Below are positions 8,537-18,463 of a stretch of DNA of 64,000 nucleotides, one piece after another. This DNA is from Lujinxingia vulgaris (GTDB lineage Bacteria; Myxococcota_A; Bradymonadia; Bradymonadales; Bradymonadaceae). The stretch's first letter is position 1, and every line of letters starts with the position of its first letter. The notes under the pieces are model-generated. The model did no database searches. It saw only the letters and a list, made by a program, of their open reading frames with translations, and had not been told where the DNA came from. The translations under genes were made by a program, and so were the position numbers. The stretch is taken from NCBI RefSeq assembly GCF_007997005.1, contig NZ_VOSL01000146.1, forward strand, positions 25,566-89,565, given 5' to 3'.

Positions 8537-10531
8537 GTGAGTCAGGACGATCCTCTCTGGAGAAATACCGCGGCACGTCACGCCGCTGACGCCCCTCGCT
8601 CGGTGGCGGTGCTGCCCCCGGAGCTCGCCAACCAGATCGCCGCTGGCGAGGTCGTGGAGCGTCCGGCGTCGGTGGTCAAAGAGTTGGTGGAGAATAGCCT
8701 CGACGCGGGCGCGCGGCGCATTGAGGTGACGATCGAGGGAGGGGGAAGAGACCTGATCCGAGTGGAGGACGACGGCTGTGGGATGCGCCGTGAAGATGCG
8801 CTGCGCGCCGTGGAGCGACATGCCACCAGCAAGATCGCACGGGTTGAGGATCTCTTTGCCATCGGCACGCTGGGCTTTCGAGGGGAGGCAGTGCCCTCGA
8901 TTGGCTCGGTGTCACGGATGGAGATCTGCACGCGCCCCAGGGATCAACTGGAGGGTACGCGCATCTATATCGAAGGGGGGGTGATGCAGGAGATTGAAGA
9001 CGTCGGGATGGCCGCGGGGACCACGATCCTTGTCGAGGAGCTTTTCTATAATACGCCGGCGCGCTTGAAGTTTTTGAAGACGCCCGCGACCGAAACGCGG
9101 CACATCACCGAGATGTTGGTGCGGGTGGGGTTGAGCCGGCCCGACGTGCGCATCAAGTTTGTGAAGGATGGGAAGCTGCGTCTGGATCTTCCTCAGGTCG
9201 ACCGACTCAAAGATCGCATTTTGGAAGTGCTCGGTCGAGAGGTCTATGATGACCTCTATCCGACCTTTGAGTATCCGGCGATTCACGGCGTGGTGGCCCG
9301 CGGGTACTTTTCGAAACCGGGCCATTCGCAGCGTTCGCCCAACAACATGTACACCTTCGTCAACGGTCGCTACGTCAGCGACCGCACGATTCGCGCGGCG
9401 ATCACCGGTGCGTACAAGCATCTATTGGAGCGGGGGCGCTATCCAAGTGTGGTGCTCTTTATCGACGTACCCTTTTCGATGGTGGACATCAACGTGCACC
9501 CGGCCAAGACCGAGGTACGCTTTCATGACACGCAGCCCATCTACCGAGCGGTCTACCACGCGATCGCCGATGCACTGGCAGAGGCACCCTGGCTGGAGGG
9601 GCAGGCAGCCCGTGCGTACAACCTTGGCGAGCGGCGTACACTCAGTGGAGACGCTGCCGAGGGCAGCATGGCCGCAGGCTCACCGGCGAAAGGCGGCGGC
9701 TTTACCGGGGGGATGCTTCAGCCGGGGCGCGTGAAGATTGAACCCCTCAACGCGCGTCATCGACGCCTCTCGGAGCAGGATCGACTGGATCCGGGAGAGC
9801 TTCGCTCACCCTTTCACTCCGAACCCCGAGATGTGCAGGGCGGGTTCATCGCGCGAGGGTTGACGCCTCTGAGTGAGCCGCCGCGCATGGACCTTGGCGA
9901 GGTCGGCGGAAGTCCCTCCGGGGAGGGCGGGCCGTCGGGGCGAGATGCGTATTTTTCGACCTTAAAGGTGATCGGCCAGTTTCGGCGGGCTTACATCGTG
10001 TGTGAAGACGCCTCCGGGATGGTGATCATCGACCAGCACGCGGCCCACGAGCGCGTCGGGTTTGAGAGGCTTAAAGCGCTCTTTAAGCGGGAACATAAAG
10101 AGACTCAGCCCCTGCTCTTTCCGCTGCGCATGGAGCTCGACGCGTTGCGGTCGGCGGCGATGAGCGAAGCCATGGGGTTCTTCGCTCAGGCCGGGTTTGA
10201 GATCGATCACTTTGGCGGCAACACCTACGTGCTCAAAGAGGTACCGGCGGTGCTGCAACGCGCGCCCCACGAGAAGATCATCAAAGACGCGCTTGATGAC
10301 CTCTCCAACTTCGGCGGATCGAGCCGCGTGGAAGAAGCGATGGAGTCGGTGCTGAGCCGCATGGCCTGCCACTCGGTGGTGCGAGGCCCCACGCAGCTCA
10401 CTCTGGAGGAGTGTGAGGGGCTGCTCGTGCAGATGGATCAAATCGACTTTCGCGCCAACTGCCCCCACGGGCGGCCGGTGTACTACCGCATTCCGTTAAT
10501 GGAACTTGAAGAGGCCTTTGATCGCCGATGA
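8537..10531 (+). CDS. mutL: DNA mismatch repair protein MutL
   Basis: MutL couples mismatch recognition by MutS to strand incision. The 664-residue protein has the GHKL ATPase motifs: NQIAAGEVVERPASVVKELV with catalytic Glu49, DDGCGM, RHATSKI and LGFRGEA. A variable linker (about 345-470) leads to the C-terminal dimerisation domain. That domain contains the endonuclease metal motif DQHAAHERVGFE (about 497-508) and a C-terminal NCPHGRP, so this is a nicking MutL and not the endonuclease-deficient E. coli type. The start is GTG at 8537 after AAGGGAG. It is the first gene of mutL-miaA-hisC-cmk. Confidence 0.97.
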   Translation: MSQDDPLWRNTAARHAADAPRSVAVLPPELANQIAAGEVVERPASVVKELVENSLDAGARRIEVTIEGGGRDLIRVEDDGCGMRREDALRAVERHATSKIARVEDLFAIGTLGFRGEAVPSIGSVSRMEICTRPRDQLEGTRIYIEGGVMQEIEDVGMAAGTTILVEELFYNTPARLKFLKTPATETRHITEMLVRVGLSRPDVRIKFVKDGKLRLDLPQVDRLKDRILEVLGREVYDDLYPTFEYPAIHGVVARGYFSKPGHSQRSPNNMYTFVNGRYVSDRTIRAAITGAYKHLLERGRYPSVVLFIDVPFSMVDINVHPAKTEVRFHDTQPIYRAVYHAIADALAEAPWLEGQAARAYNLGERRTLSGDAAEGSMAAGSPAKGGGFTGGMLQPGRVKIEPLNARHRRLSEQDRLDPGELRSPFHSEPRDVQGGFIARGLTPLSEPPRMDLGEVGGSPSGEGGPSGRDAYFSTLKVIGQFRRAYIVCEDASGMVIIDQHAAHERVGFERLKALFKREHKETQPLLFPLRMELDALRSAAMSEAMGFFAQAGFEIDHFGGNTYVLKEVPAVLQRAPHEKIIKDALDDLSNFGGSSRVEEAMESVLSRMACHSVVRGPTQLTLEECEGLLVQMDQIDFRANCPHGRPVYYRIPLMELEEAFDRR

Positions 10532-11565
10532 TGCAGATCGCAGATAACCCGGAGTTGTTTGAGGGGCTGACGCGCGTGGTGGCCCTGGTAGGGCCGACCG
10601 GCGTGGGAAAGACCGCATTCTCGCTCGAGCTGGCGGAAACGCTGAATGCCGAGATCGTGAGTGTGGACAGTCTCCAGGTGTACCGTCATCTCGACATCGG
10701 GACGGCAAAGGCGAGCCAGGCGGAGCGGGCGCGCCTGCCCCATCACGTGATCGATGTGGCCGAGCCGGATGAAGAGTTCAACGCGGCCGACTTTCGCGAG
10801 GCCGCGAGTGAGGCCATTGCCTCGATCGTGGCGCGGGGCAAGGTTCCCCTTCTCGTGGGAGGGACCGGGCTCTACCTGCGATTGCTGGTGCACGGGCTCT
10901 TTGAGGCGCCGCCACCCAGTGAGGCGCTGCGGGCGACGTACCGAGACATCGCCGAGCGGGAAGGGCTCGAGGTGCTCTACGCTCGCCTCGAACAGGTGGA
11001 TCCGGAGCTGGCTGCACGCGTAAATCGCAACGACGTGGTCCGTGTGACCCGAGGACTGGAGATCTTCGATCAGACCGGGACGCCGCTTAGCGAGCACCAG
11101 CGGGCGCATCGCTTTAAGGCGCCGAACTATCACGCGCTGAAGATCGCGCTGATACGGCCGCGAGAAGAGCTCTACGAGCGCATCAACGCTCGGGTCGATC
11201 AGATGATTGAGGAGGGACTGATCGACGAGTACCGGCGGCTGCTGGAGCGCGGTTATGGTCCGCAGCACAAGCCGATGCAGAGCCTGGGGTACCGTCAGGT
11301 GGGAGAGCATCTTCTGGAGGGGCGAGATCTCGATGACGCGATTCATGAGATCAAGCAGCAGACGCGGCGTTACGCCAAGCAGCAGATCTCGTGGTTTCGA
11401 AGCGAGCCCCACACCCACTGGGCGATGGCCCCGGTGTTGCGTGAAGGGCGCATTCCGAGCGAGGTGCTCGCAGATTTGCGTGCCTTTATCGAGGGCGGCA
11501 AACCCACGCTTGAATGGGCCCAGATCGACCCGTATAACGTGGAGCGCGCGTCGCGCCCCACCTGA
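10528..11565 (+). CDS. miaA: tRNA dimethylallyltransferase (MiaA)
   Basis: MiaA transfers a dimethylallyl group to A37 of tRNAs that read UNN codons. The 345-residue protein has the P-loop GPTGVGKTAFS, the DSLQVYRHLDIGTAKAS motif with the catalytic Asp, PHHVIDVAEPDEEFNAADF, GGTGLYLR and the later QSLGYRQ plus QTRRYAKQQISWFR segments. Its ATG overlaps the mutL stop codon by 4 bases, so the two are translationally coupled. The mutL-miaA pairing is common in bacteria. Confidence 0.97.
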   Translation: MMQIADNPELFEGLTRVVALVGPTGVGKTAFSLELAETLNAEIVSVDSLQVYRHLDIGTAKASQAERARLPHHVIDVAEPDEEFNAADFREAASEAIASIVARGKVPLLVGGTGLYLRLLVHGLFEAPPPSEALRATYRDIAEREGLEVLYARLEQVDPELAARVNRNDVVRVTRGLEIFDQTGTPLSEHQRAHRFKAPNYHALKIALIRPREELYERINARVDQMIEEGLIDEYRRLLERGYGPQHKPMQSLGYRQVGEHLLEGRDLDDAIHEIKQQTRRYAKQQISWFRSEPHTHWAMAPVLREGRIPSEVLADLRAFIEGGKPTLEWAQIDPYNVERASRPT

Positions 11566-11588
11566 AAACGCAAGCAAAACGAGGAACG

Positions 11589-12713
11589 ATGAAGGCGTTA
11601 GTCGGAGAGCATATCGAGACGCTTAAGCCCTACGTACCCGGGAAACCGATCGAGGAGCTGGAGCGAGAGCTGGGCATCGAAGGGTCGATCAAGTTGGCCA
11701 GCAATGAGAACCCGCTGGGCCCCAGCCCGAAGGCCACCGAGGCCGCCCGGGCGCTCTTGTCCAAAGGTCATATCTACCCGGATGGGGCCGCGCATCGCCT
11801 GCGTGCAGCGGTTGCGGAGTTTCACGGGGTGGACGCCGATGAAGTCATCACCGGTAATGGCTCCAACGAGGTGCTCACCATCGCGGTGCGGACGTTCTGC
11901 ACGTCGGATGACGAGGCGGTGGTCTCGGAGTACAGCTTCGCAGCCTACCCGATTATCTGTCAGGCGCAGGGGATGACGATTCGGCGCGCGCCGATGAAAG
12001 AGCCCCTGACTTTTGACCTGGAAGCGATGGCCGCGGCGATCACGCCGAAGACGAAGATCGTGTTCGTGGCGAACCCCAACAATCCCACCGGGACGTATGT
12101 GCCTGCCGACGAGCTGCGCACCTTTCTGAAGGTGGTGCCCGAAGATGTGATCGTAGTGGTGGATGAGGCCTATCACGAGTATGTGCAGGCCGAGGATTAT
12201 GCCAGCGCGGAGACGATGCGCGATCTTCGGGAGCGACTGATCATCTGCCGCACCTTCAGCAAATGCTATGGTCTTGCGGGCATTCGCGCCGGCTACGGGA
12301 TTGCGCCTGCGAGCCTCATCGATCGCATGAACCGGGTGCGTGAGCCCTTCAACGTCAACATCCTCGCACAGGACGCCGCTGCGGCTGCGCTCACCGATGT
12401 GGCGTTCGTGGGGCGCTCGGTGCGCGTCAATGAGGAGGGGCGAGCGATTCTGGAGGAGGGCCTGGCGACGATGAGCGAGCTGGGCGTGAGCTGGATTCCC
12501 AGCCAGACGAACTTCCTGCTGGTGAAGACGCCGGTGGAAGGCGTGAAGGTCTACGACGCGCTCCTGCGCAAAGGCGTGATCGTGCGCCCGATGGCGGGCT
12601 ACGGTCTGGGCGATTTCGTGCGCATCTCGATCGGCACACCCGATGAGGTGCGTCGATGCCTGAGCTCGCTTGGCGAGGTGCTCCCCGCGCTTTTGAGCAG
12701 GGAGGAGGCATGA
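11589..12713 (+). CDS. hisC: Histidinol-phosphate aminotransferase (HisC)
   Basis: A fold-type I PLP enzyme that converts imidazole acetol phosphate and glutamate to histidinol phosphate in histidine synthesis. The 374-residue protein has KLASNENPLGPSP near the N-terminus, NPNNPTG (162-168), VDEAYHEYV with Asp192, and SKCYGLAGIRAGYG with the PLP lysine Lys225. No other his genes are nearby, so a broader role with aromatic amino acids is possible. ATG at 11589 follows GAGGAACG. It lies 23 bases after miaA and overlaps cmk by 4 bases. Confidence 0.92.
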   Translation: MKALVGEHIETLKPYVPGKPIEELERELGIEGSIKLASNENPLGPSPKATEAARALLSKGHIYPDGAAHRLRAAVAEFHGVDADEVITGNGSNEVLTIAVRTFCTSDDEAVVSEYSFAAYPIICQAQGMTIRRAPMKEPLTFDLEAMAAAITPKTKIVFVANPNNPTGTYVPADELRTFLKVVPEDVIVVVDEAYHEYVQAEDYASAETMRDLRERLIICRTFSKCYGLAGIRAGYGIAPASLIDRMNRVREPFNVNILAQDAAAAALTDVAFVGRSVRVNEEGRAILEEGLATMSELGVSWIPSQTNFLLVKTPVEGVKVYDALLRKGVIVRPMAGYGLGDFVRISIGTPDEVRRCLSSLGEVLPALLSREEA

Positions 12714-13369
12714 TTGTCGCGATTGATGGTCCGGCGGGTGCCGGAAAGTCGACCATCGCCCGCGCGCTGGCCGAGAAGTTGGGGTTTCAGCTCGTGGACA
12801 CCGGCGCGATGTACCGTGCGGTGGCCTATGAGGCGGCCGCTGCCGGGGTGGATCTGCATGACGCGGAGCGCGTCGCTGAGATCGCCCGCGGGTTGCGTTT
12901 TGAATTTAAGTTCGAGGGCGGTGAGAACGTCATCTACTGCAATACGCGCGCGCTCCATCAGGAGATCCGCAGCGCCGAGGTAAGTCGTAACGCCAGCGTG
13001 ATCTCGGCCCACCCCTCGGTCAGGCGCGAGCTTGTCGACCAGCAGCGCCAGGTGGGGCGCGAGCGCTCCAGCGTGCTGGAAGGGCGCGACATCGGCACGG
13101 TGGTCTTTCCCGACGCCGAGCTCAAGGTCTTTATCACCGCCTCGCCAGCGGTGCGTGCGAAACGACGCGTCGAGCAGATGCGCGAAGCGGGCGACGAGGT
13201 CGATGAGGCCGAGGTGCTCCGCGACATTGTCGAGCGCGATCGGCGCGACTCCGAGCGCGACGTCGCGCCCCTGAAGAAAGCAGAAGATGCCATCGGCATC
13301 GACTCGACCGATGCCAGCGTCGAGGAGATCGTGGCCGGGCTCTGTGAGCGCATCGCCGCGCTCCGATAG
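12710..13369 (+). CDS. cmk: Cytidylate kinase (Cmk)
   Basis: Cmk phosphorylates CMP and dCMP with ATP. The 219-residue protein has the P-loop IDGPAGAGKSTIARALA, DTGAMYRAVA, the central REL...SSVLEGRDIGTVVFPDA region and the LID-type RDRRDSERDVAPLKKA stretch. I placed the start at 12710 because a perfect GGAGGAGG lies directly before it and it overlaps the hisC stop (ATGA); a longer in-frame reading from 12656 would lie within hisC. Last gene of the mutL operon. Many bacteria place cmk next to rpsA, and here rpsA is 3 kb away on the other strand. Confidence 0.96.
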   Translation: MIVAIDGPAGAGKSTIARALAEKLGFQLVDTGAMYRAVAYEAAAAGVDLHDAERVAEIARGLRFEFKFEGGENVIYCNTRALHQEIRSAEVSRNASVISAHPSVRRELVDQQRQVGRERSSVLEGRDIGTVVFPDAELKVFITASPAVRAKRRVEQMREAGDEVDEAEVLRDIVERDRRDSERDVAPLKKAEDAIGIDSTDASVEEIVAGLCERIAALR

Positions 13370-13381
13370 AAGCGCTTCAGC

Positions 13382-13861
13382 TTAGCGGTCGAAGTCGGCC
13401 GACACCGGACCGCGGTCCTCAAAGATCGCGTCCGGGTACTTCGACATCAGCGGAGGGCGCTGGGCGGGCTCAAAGTAGCGCAACTCGGCGCTCTCCCCGT
13501 CGATGGCCTCCAACTCCCCTCCGAGCACCTCGACGGCGAAGACGATGACCACCGACTCCAGCTCGTCGCCGTTGGGGTAGGTGACCCGAAACCCCTCGCG
13601 GTCGCCGCCGTAGACGCCCAGAATGTGTGTAGGTTGCACGTGAAGCCCGCACTCCTCATAGACTTCGCGCACGATCGCCCGGGCCGGCGACTCTCCCGGG
13701 TCGATGGTGCCCGAGGGAAGCGACCACAGCCCGTTGTCGCTGCGACGCTGAAAGAGCACGCGCCGCTGGTCGTCGCGCACCACCGCGGCGACCGCGGGCA
13801 CAAAGAGCAGGTCGTGGCCAACCTTGTCTCGCAGACCCCGTAAAAAATCTGAGATGGGCAT
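13382..13861 (-). CDS. Nudix hydrolase
   Basis: The 159-residue protein has a complete Nudix box, GTIDPGESPARAIVREVYEE followed by CGL, in which the REVYEE glutamates bind the metal. The fold before it (AAVVRDDQRRVLFQRRSDNG, LWSLPSG) resembles ADP-ribose or ADP-sugar pyrophosphatases, but the substrate cannot be read from the sequence. The start at 13861 lies four bases after the stop of the upstream ArsA-like gene, so they are probably co-transcribed. It is convergent with cmk, with a 12-base gap and no clear terminator. Confidence 0.9.
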   Translation of the reverse strand: MPISDFLRGLRDKVGHDLLFVPAVAAVVRDDQRRVLFQRRSDNGLWSLPSGTIDPGESPARAIVREVYEECGLHVQPTHILGVYGGDREGFRVTYPNGDELESVVIVFAVEVLGGELEAIDGESAELRYFEPAQRPPLMSKYPDAIFEDRGPVSADFDR

Positions 13862-13865
13862 CTGC

Positions 13866-15080
13866 TTAGCCCTTCGCCGTGGCGACGCGCGCGTCGGGGG
13901 CAAGCGGGGTGATGAAGTCGCTGAGCTTGAGCAGGTGTGTGAGGTTATGCACGTCTTCGCCCAGCAGGGGGATCAGCCGCAGCGCTTCGTGTCCGACCTT
14001 TGTGGCCAATGAGGCGATGGCTTCGCGGTCGCGGATGGCGAGCCTGGCCAGCTGAAGGTAATGGGTCTCCAGGCGCTGGCGCAGCCCGCTGATACGGTCG
14101 GCGCTGGCCTCGTGGTCGGCCTCCCGCAGCAAAGCGTCGAGGTCGGTGTCTTCAATGGCCGCGATGTCCTCGGGGTGAAAGCGAGGGATGACGCGGTTGA
14201 TGATGAAAAAGTCCGCCTGCTGCTCCAGCTGCCCGAGCTTCTCATGAAAATAGACCGCCTCTTTGATGCGTCGGGGGTCGGCGCTGGTGATGATGAAAAA
14301 ATGCGTCAGCGGGTCACGCAGGATGAACTCGATGAGCTCGCCGCGCTGCTGCAGGGTTTCCTGCAGGTAGTGGAAGGTGTCGAAGAACTCCACAAGGTCG
14401 TTGACGAAGCTCTCTCCCAGCACCTTGGAGATGAGGCCAAGCACGATGGAGCCCGGGTTAAAGACGCGCCCCAGAAGCCCGCTTTTGCGGTTGGGCAAAA
14501 ACCACTTGATGATGCGCTCATCAAAAAAGGTGCTGGCCCGCCCCGGTGTCTCCAAAAACTCCAGAGCGTTTTTGGTCGGCGGGGTGTCCAGGATGACGAG
14601 ATCGAAGTAGCCGCCGGTGTAGAGGTCGTGGAGCTTCTCCAGCGCCATGTACTCCTGCATGCCGTGCAGCGCCGAGGAGAGCAGGCGGAAGATGTTGTTT
14701 TCTTTGGCACGCTTCAGCGCGCCTTTGTCGGGGGCGAGTCGGTCGACCAGGTCGTTGAAGGTCTTCTCGGAGTCGAGCATCATCGCCCAGAGCTCGCCGC
14801 CGTGATCCTCGTTGCCAGTGAGGTTGAGGGCGTCGCTCAGATCGATCTGCTGCGGGTCGTTGGTGAGGTCATCGAGGCCCAGGCTGTTGGCCAGGCGGCG
14901 CGCCGGGTCGATGGTCATGACGATCGTCTTACGACCGGCCATCGCCGCGCGTAAACCGACGGCGGCCGACGTGGTGGTTTTTCCCACGCCGCCCGGTCCC
15001 ACGCAGACGATGAGGCGCCCGGAGTCGAGCAGGTGGCGCAGTGGCGCGGCGTTGGCGTCTGAGCGAGGGCTTGCTGTCAC
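13866..15080 (-). CDS. ArsA/GET3-family ATPase (first of a pair)
   Basis: The 404-residue protein has a deviant Walker A, VGPGGVGKTTTSAA (about 27-40), then MTIDPARRLANSLGLDD as the switch I region and VILDTPPTKNALEFLETP as switch II and Walker B. Relatives are the arsenite-efflux ATPase ArsA and the tail-anchored-protein targeting factor GET3. In myxobacteria such paired ATPases are usually not linked to arsenic genes, and none are seen here. The start is GTG at 15080 with GGAG upstream. It lies 21 bases after its paralogue. Function unknown. Confidence 0.85.
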   Translation of the reverse strand: MTASPRSDANAAPLRHLLDSGRLIVCVGPGGVGKTTTSAAVGLRAAMAGRKTIVMTIDPARRLANSLGLDDLTNDPQQIDLSDALNLTGNEDHGGELWAMMLDSEKTFNDLVDRLAPDKGALKRAKENNIFRLLSSALHGMQEYMALEKLHDLYTGGYFDLVILDTPPTKNALEFLETPGRASTFFDERIIKWFLPNRKSGLLGRVFNPGSIVLGLISKVLGESFVNDLVEFFDTFHYLQETLQQRGELIEFILRDPLTHFFIITSADPRRIKEAVYFHEKLGQLEQQADFFIINRVIPRFHPEDIAAIEDTDLDALLREADHEASADRISGLRQRLETHYLQLARLAIRDREAIASLATKVGHEALRLIPLLGEDVHNLTHLLKLSDFITPLAPDARVATAKG

Positions 15081-15101
15081 CGAGGAACTCCTACAGGGCG
15101 C

Positions 15102-16112
15102 TTAGATGGCCAGGGGATGATCGAGCGAGGAGGAGTCGCCGCCGAGCTGACGGGCGACGTTAGCGACCACGTCGTCGCCGGAGGTCTCATAGAAGATGGG
15201 CAGTTCAATGACCGGGGCGTCGACGCGGCTGCGAAGTTCGCCCAGATAGCGCTGATCGCGGTCGTGCCAGCCCAACGCCAGGGCGTTGCCTTCGACAAGG
15301 CGAGCCAGCGCGTCGGACTCGTCGGTGGGCTCCTCGTCAAAGAGCAGGCTGCTGGTGCCCGGCGCGTTGGCGCGGACGCGGGCGAGCAGGGCGTCAAAGA
15401 TGGGGCGGTCATCGTCATGCAGGGGGGCGCGGTGCACCATGTTGGCGATGGCCAGTGTGAGGGGGCGCCCGAGCACGCTTTTAAGGTTGCTCGCGAGCTC
15501 GATGGTCTCGTTGACGGGCATCTCTTCCGGCAGGCACACCGCGGCGATGGCGGTCTGCTTCGGATCGTTGATGATCGTTGAGACCTGGGCGGTCATCTTT
15601 GCGATGGGGCCAATGCCGCGCATCATGCCGTTCATGGTCGCCGGTACGTTGAGAAAGGTCACCGCGTGGCCGCTCGCCGGCAGGTCGACGACGATGTGGT
15701 CGTAGCGCGGCTTGCCCTGATCTTCGGCCTCATAGAAAACGCGGATCTGGTCGAGGATGGTGACCTCGTTGACCGAGGGCGCCGCCTTAAAGAAGACGCG
15801 GGCCACGCGGTTGTTGATCACCGCTCGCGCCACACGCTCGCCAGGCACAAAGCGGGTCAGTGTGGCCACAAAACAATCCTCGGCCATCAGGTTGGAGGCG
15901 TAGAGCGTCTCGGAGAGCTTCACCGGCTCTAGGCCCGTGCCTTCGTAGCCGTAAAGATCTTCCATGGCCGAGAAGGTGTCGGTCTCCAGTACCAGGGTGC
16001 GCTTTCCGCGCGCGGCCAGAGCTTTGCCCAGGGCGGCGGTCACGGTGCTTTTGCCGACGCCACCTTTGCCGGTGACGAAGATCAAGCGCTTGTCGAGGAG
16101 GGGGTCCAGCAT
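15102..16112 (-). CDS. ArsA/GET3-family ATPase (second of a pair)
   Basis: The 336-residue protein has the deviant Walker A IFVTGKGGVGKSTVTAALG near the N-terminus, LETDTFSAMEDLYGYEG as a switch-like region, and HIVVDLPASGHAVTFLNVP as switch II. It is clearly related to the neighbour downstream and, from the residues after the P-loop, diverged long ago. Two half-size ArsA-like proteins in one operon suggest a heterodimer matching the two halves of ArsA (inference). The ATG at 16112 is preferred; an upstream in-frame extension lacks conservation signs. Confidence 0.85.
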   Translation of the reverse strand: MLDPLLDKRLIFVTGKGGVGKSTVTAALGKALAARGKRTLVLETDTFSAMEDLYGYEGTGLEPVKLSETLYASNLMAEDCFVATLTRFVPGERVARAVINNRVARVFFKAAPSVNEVTILDQIRVFYEAEDQGKPRYDHIVVDLPASGHAVTFLNVPATMNGMMRGIGPIAKMTAQVSTIINDPKQTAIAAVCLPEEMPVNETIELASNLKSVLGRPLTLAIANMVHRAPLHDDDRPIFDALLARVRANAPGTSSLLFDEEPTDESDALARLVEGNALALGWHDRDQRYLGELRSRVDAPVIELPIFYETSGDDVVANVARQLGGDSSSLDHPLAI

Positions 16113-16309
16113 CGTCAGGAAAATCCTTGCACTGCGGGCGAGAAACAACAGGGACAAGCTAGCGACATCGGCGCAGTGGGCAACGTCAAACATCTCTCGC
16201 GCGCCTCATTGGGGGGCGCGCAGGACCGGGCGCTCAGGTGCCACTGGTTGTAGAGAGGGGCCTTGCCGGTGTCAATGCGGCAGGTGCTGTCGCCAGGGGT
16301 GCAAACGCA

Positions 16310-16341
16310 ACGAGGCGGCCCCCGAAAAGGGGCCGCCTCGC
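16310..16341 (-). terminator. Terminator of rpsA
   Basis: CGAGGCGGCCCC and GGGGCCGCCTCG (16311-16340) form a perfect 12-base-pair hairpin with a short A-rich loop, about 70 bases after the rpsA stop. On the minus strand it is followed by a short T-rich stretch (TTGCGTTTGC). It separates rpsA from the ArsA-like operon. The rest of the 300-base gap from 16113 to 16412 shows nothing else recognisable. Confidence 0.7.
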
Positions 16342-16412
16342 TGTGATCATGAGCTACTCGCACATGACGCGGGACGCAGGCGAGCGATGTAACGCTCGCC
16401 AGGGTGAGGAGC

Positions 16413-18128
<1,716 letters not shown>

Positions 18129-18463
18129 TGACGACCTTGAACATATCGCTCAATGAGCGACGGTTGGTTTTGGGGAGGTTCGCCCGCCGGCCCCCGTGGC
18201 CAGCGTCTCTTAGAAGGCGACCTTCGCCGTGAAAAGTAGAACGTGTGTGACGCCTGTAAACCGCCAGAAGATATGCACCGCTTTAAGGCGGGCGCACTCC
18301 ATGCTTCAGTCGCGGGTAAATCGGCGACGCGGAAACCTAACGACGGGAGATGGGGTTGTCAATGGTGTGGTGAGGTGCGTCGAGCGTTGGCCGGGAGCGC
18401 GCCCGCCGCGCCCGCGATCAGGGCGTCGTGCGAGAGGATCGCCAGGAGGGGCCATCGCAGCGA
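18129..18463. other. Intergenic region with rpsA leader
   Basis: This 335-base stretch separates rpsA from the end of the lipoprotein gene upstream. Apart from the candidate rpsA promoter and the long leader I see no gene, tRNA or clear terminator. Short open frames on the plus strand here have no ribosome site or recognisable product. Confidence 0.5.
18334..18362 (-). promoter_or_regulatory. Candidate rpsA promoter
   Basis: On the minus strand TTGACA (18362-18357) is followed by a 17-base spacer and TAGGTT (18339-18334). The predicted leader to the rpsA ATG is about 200 bases. The TTGACA plus TTAGG pattern is shared with the nuo promoter candidate. Confidence 0.42.

Noticed and set aside
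13866..16112. Arsenite efflux system
   Set aside because: The two ATPases are ArsA-like, but no arsB, arsR, arsC or arsD lies nearby, so an arsenic role is not supported.
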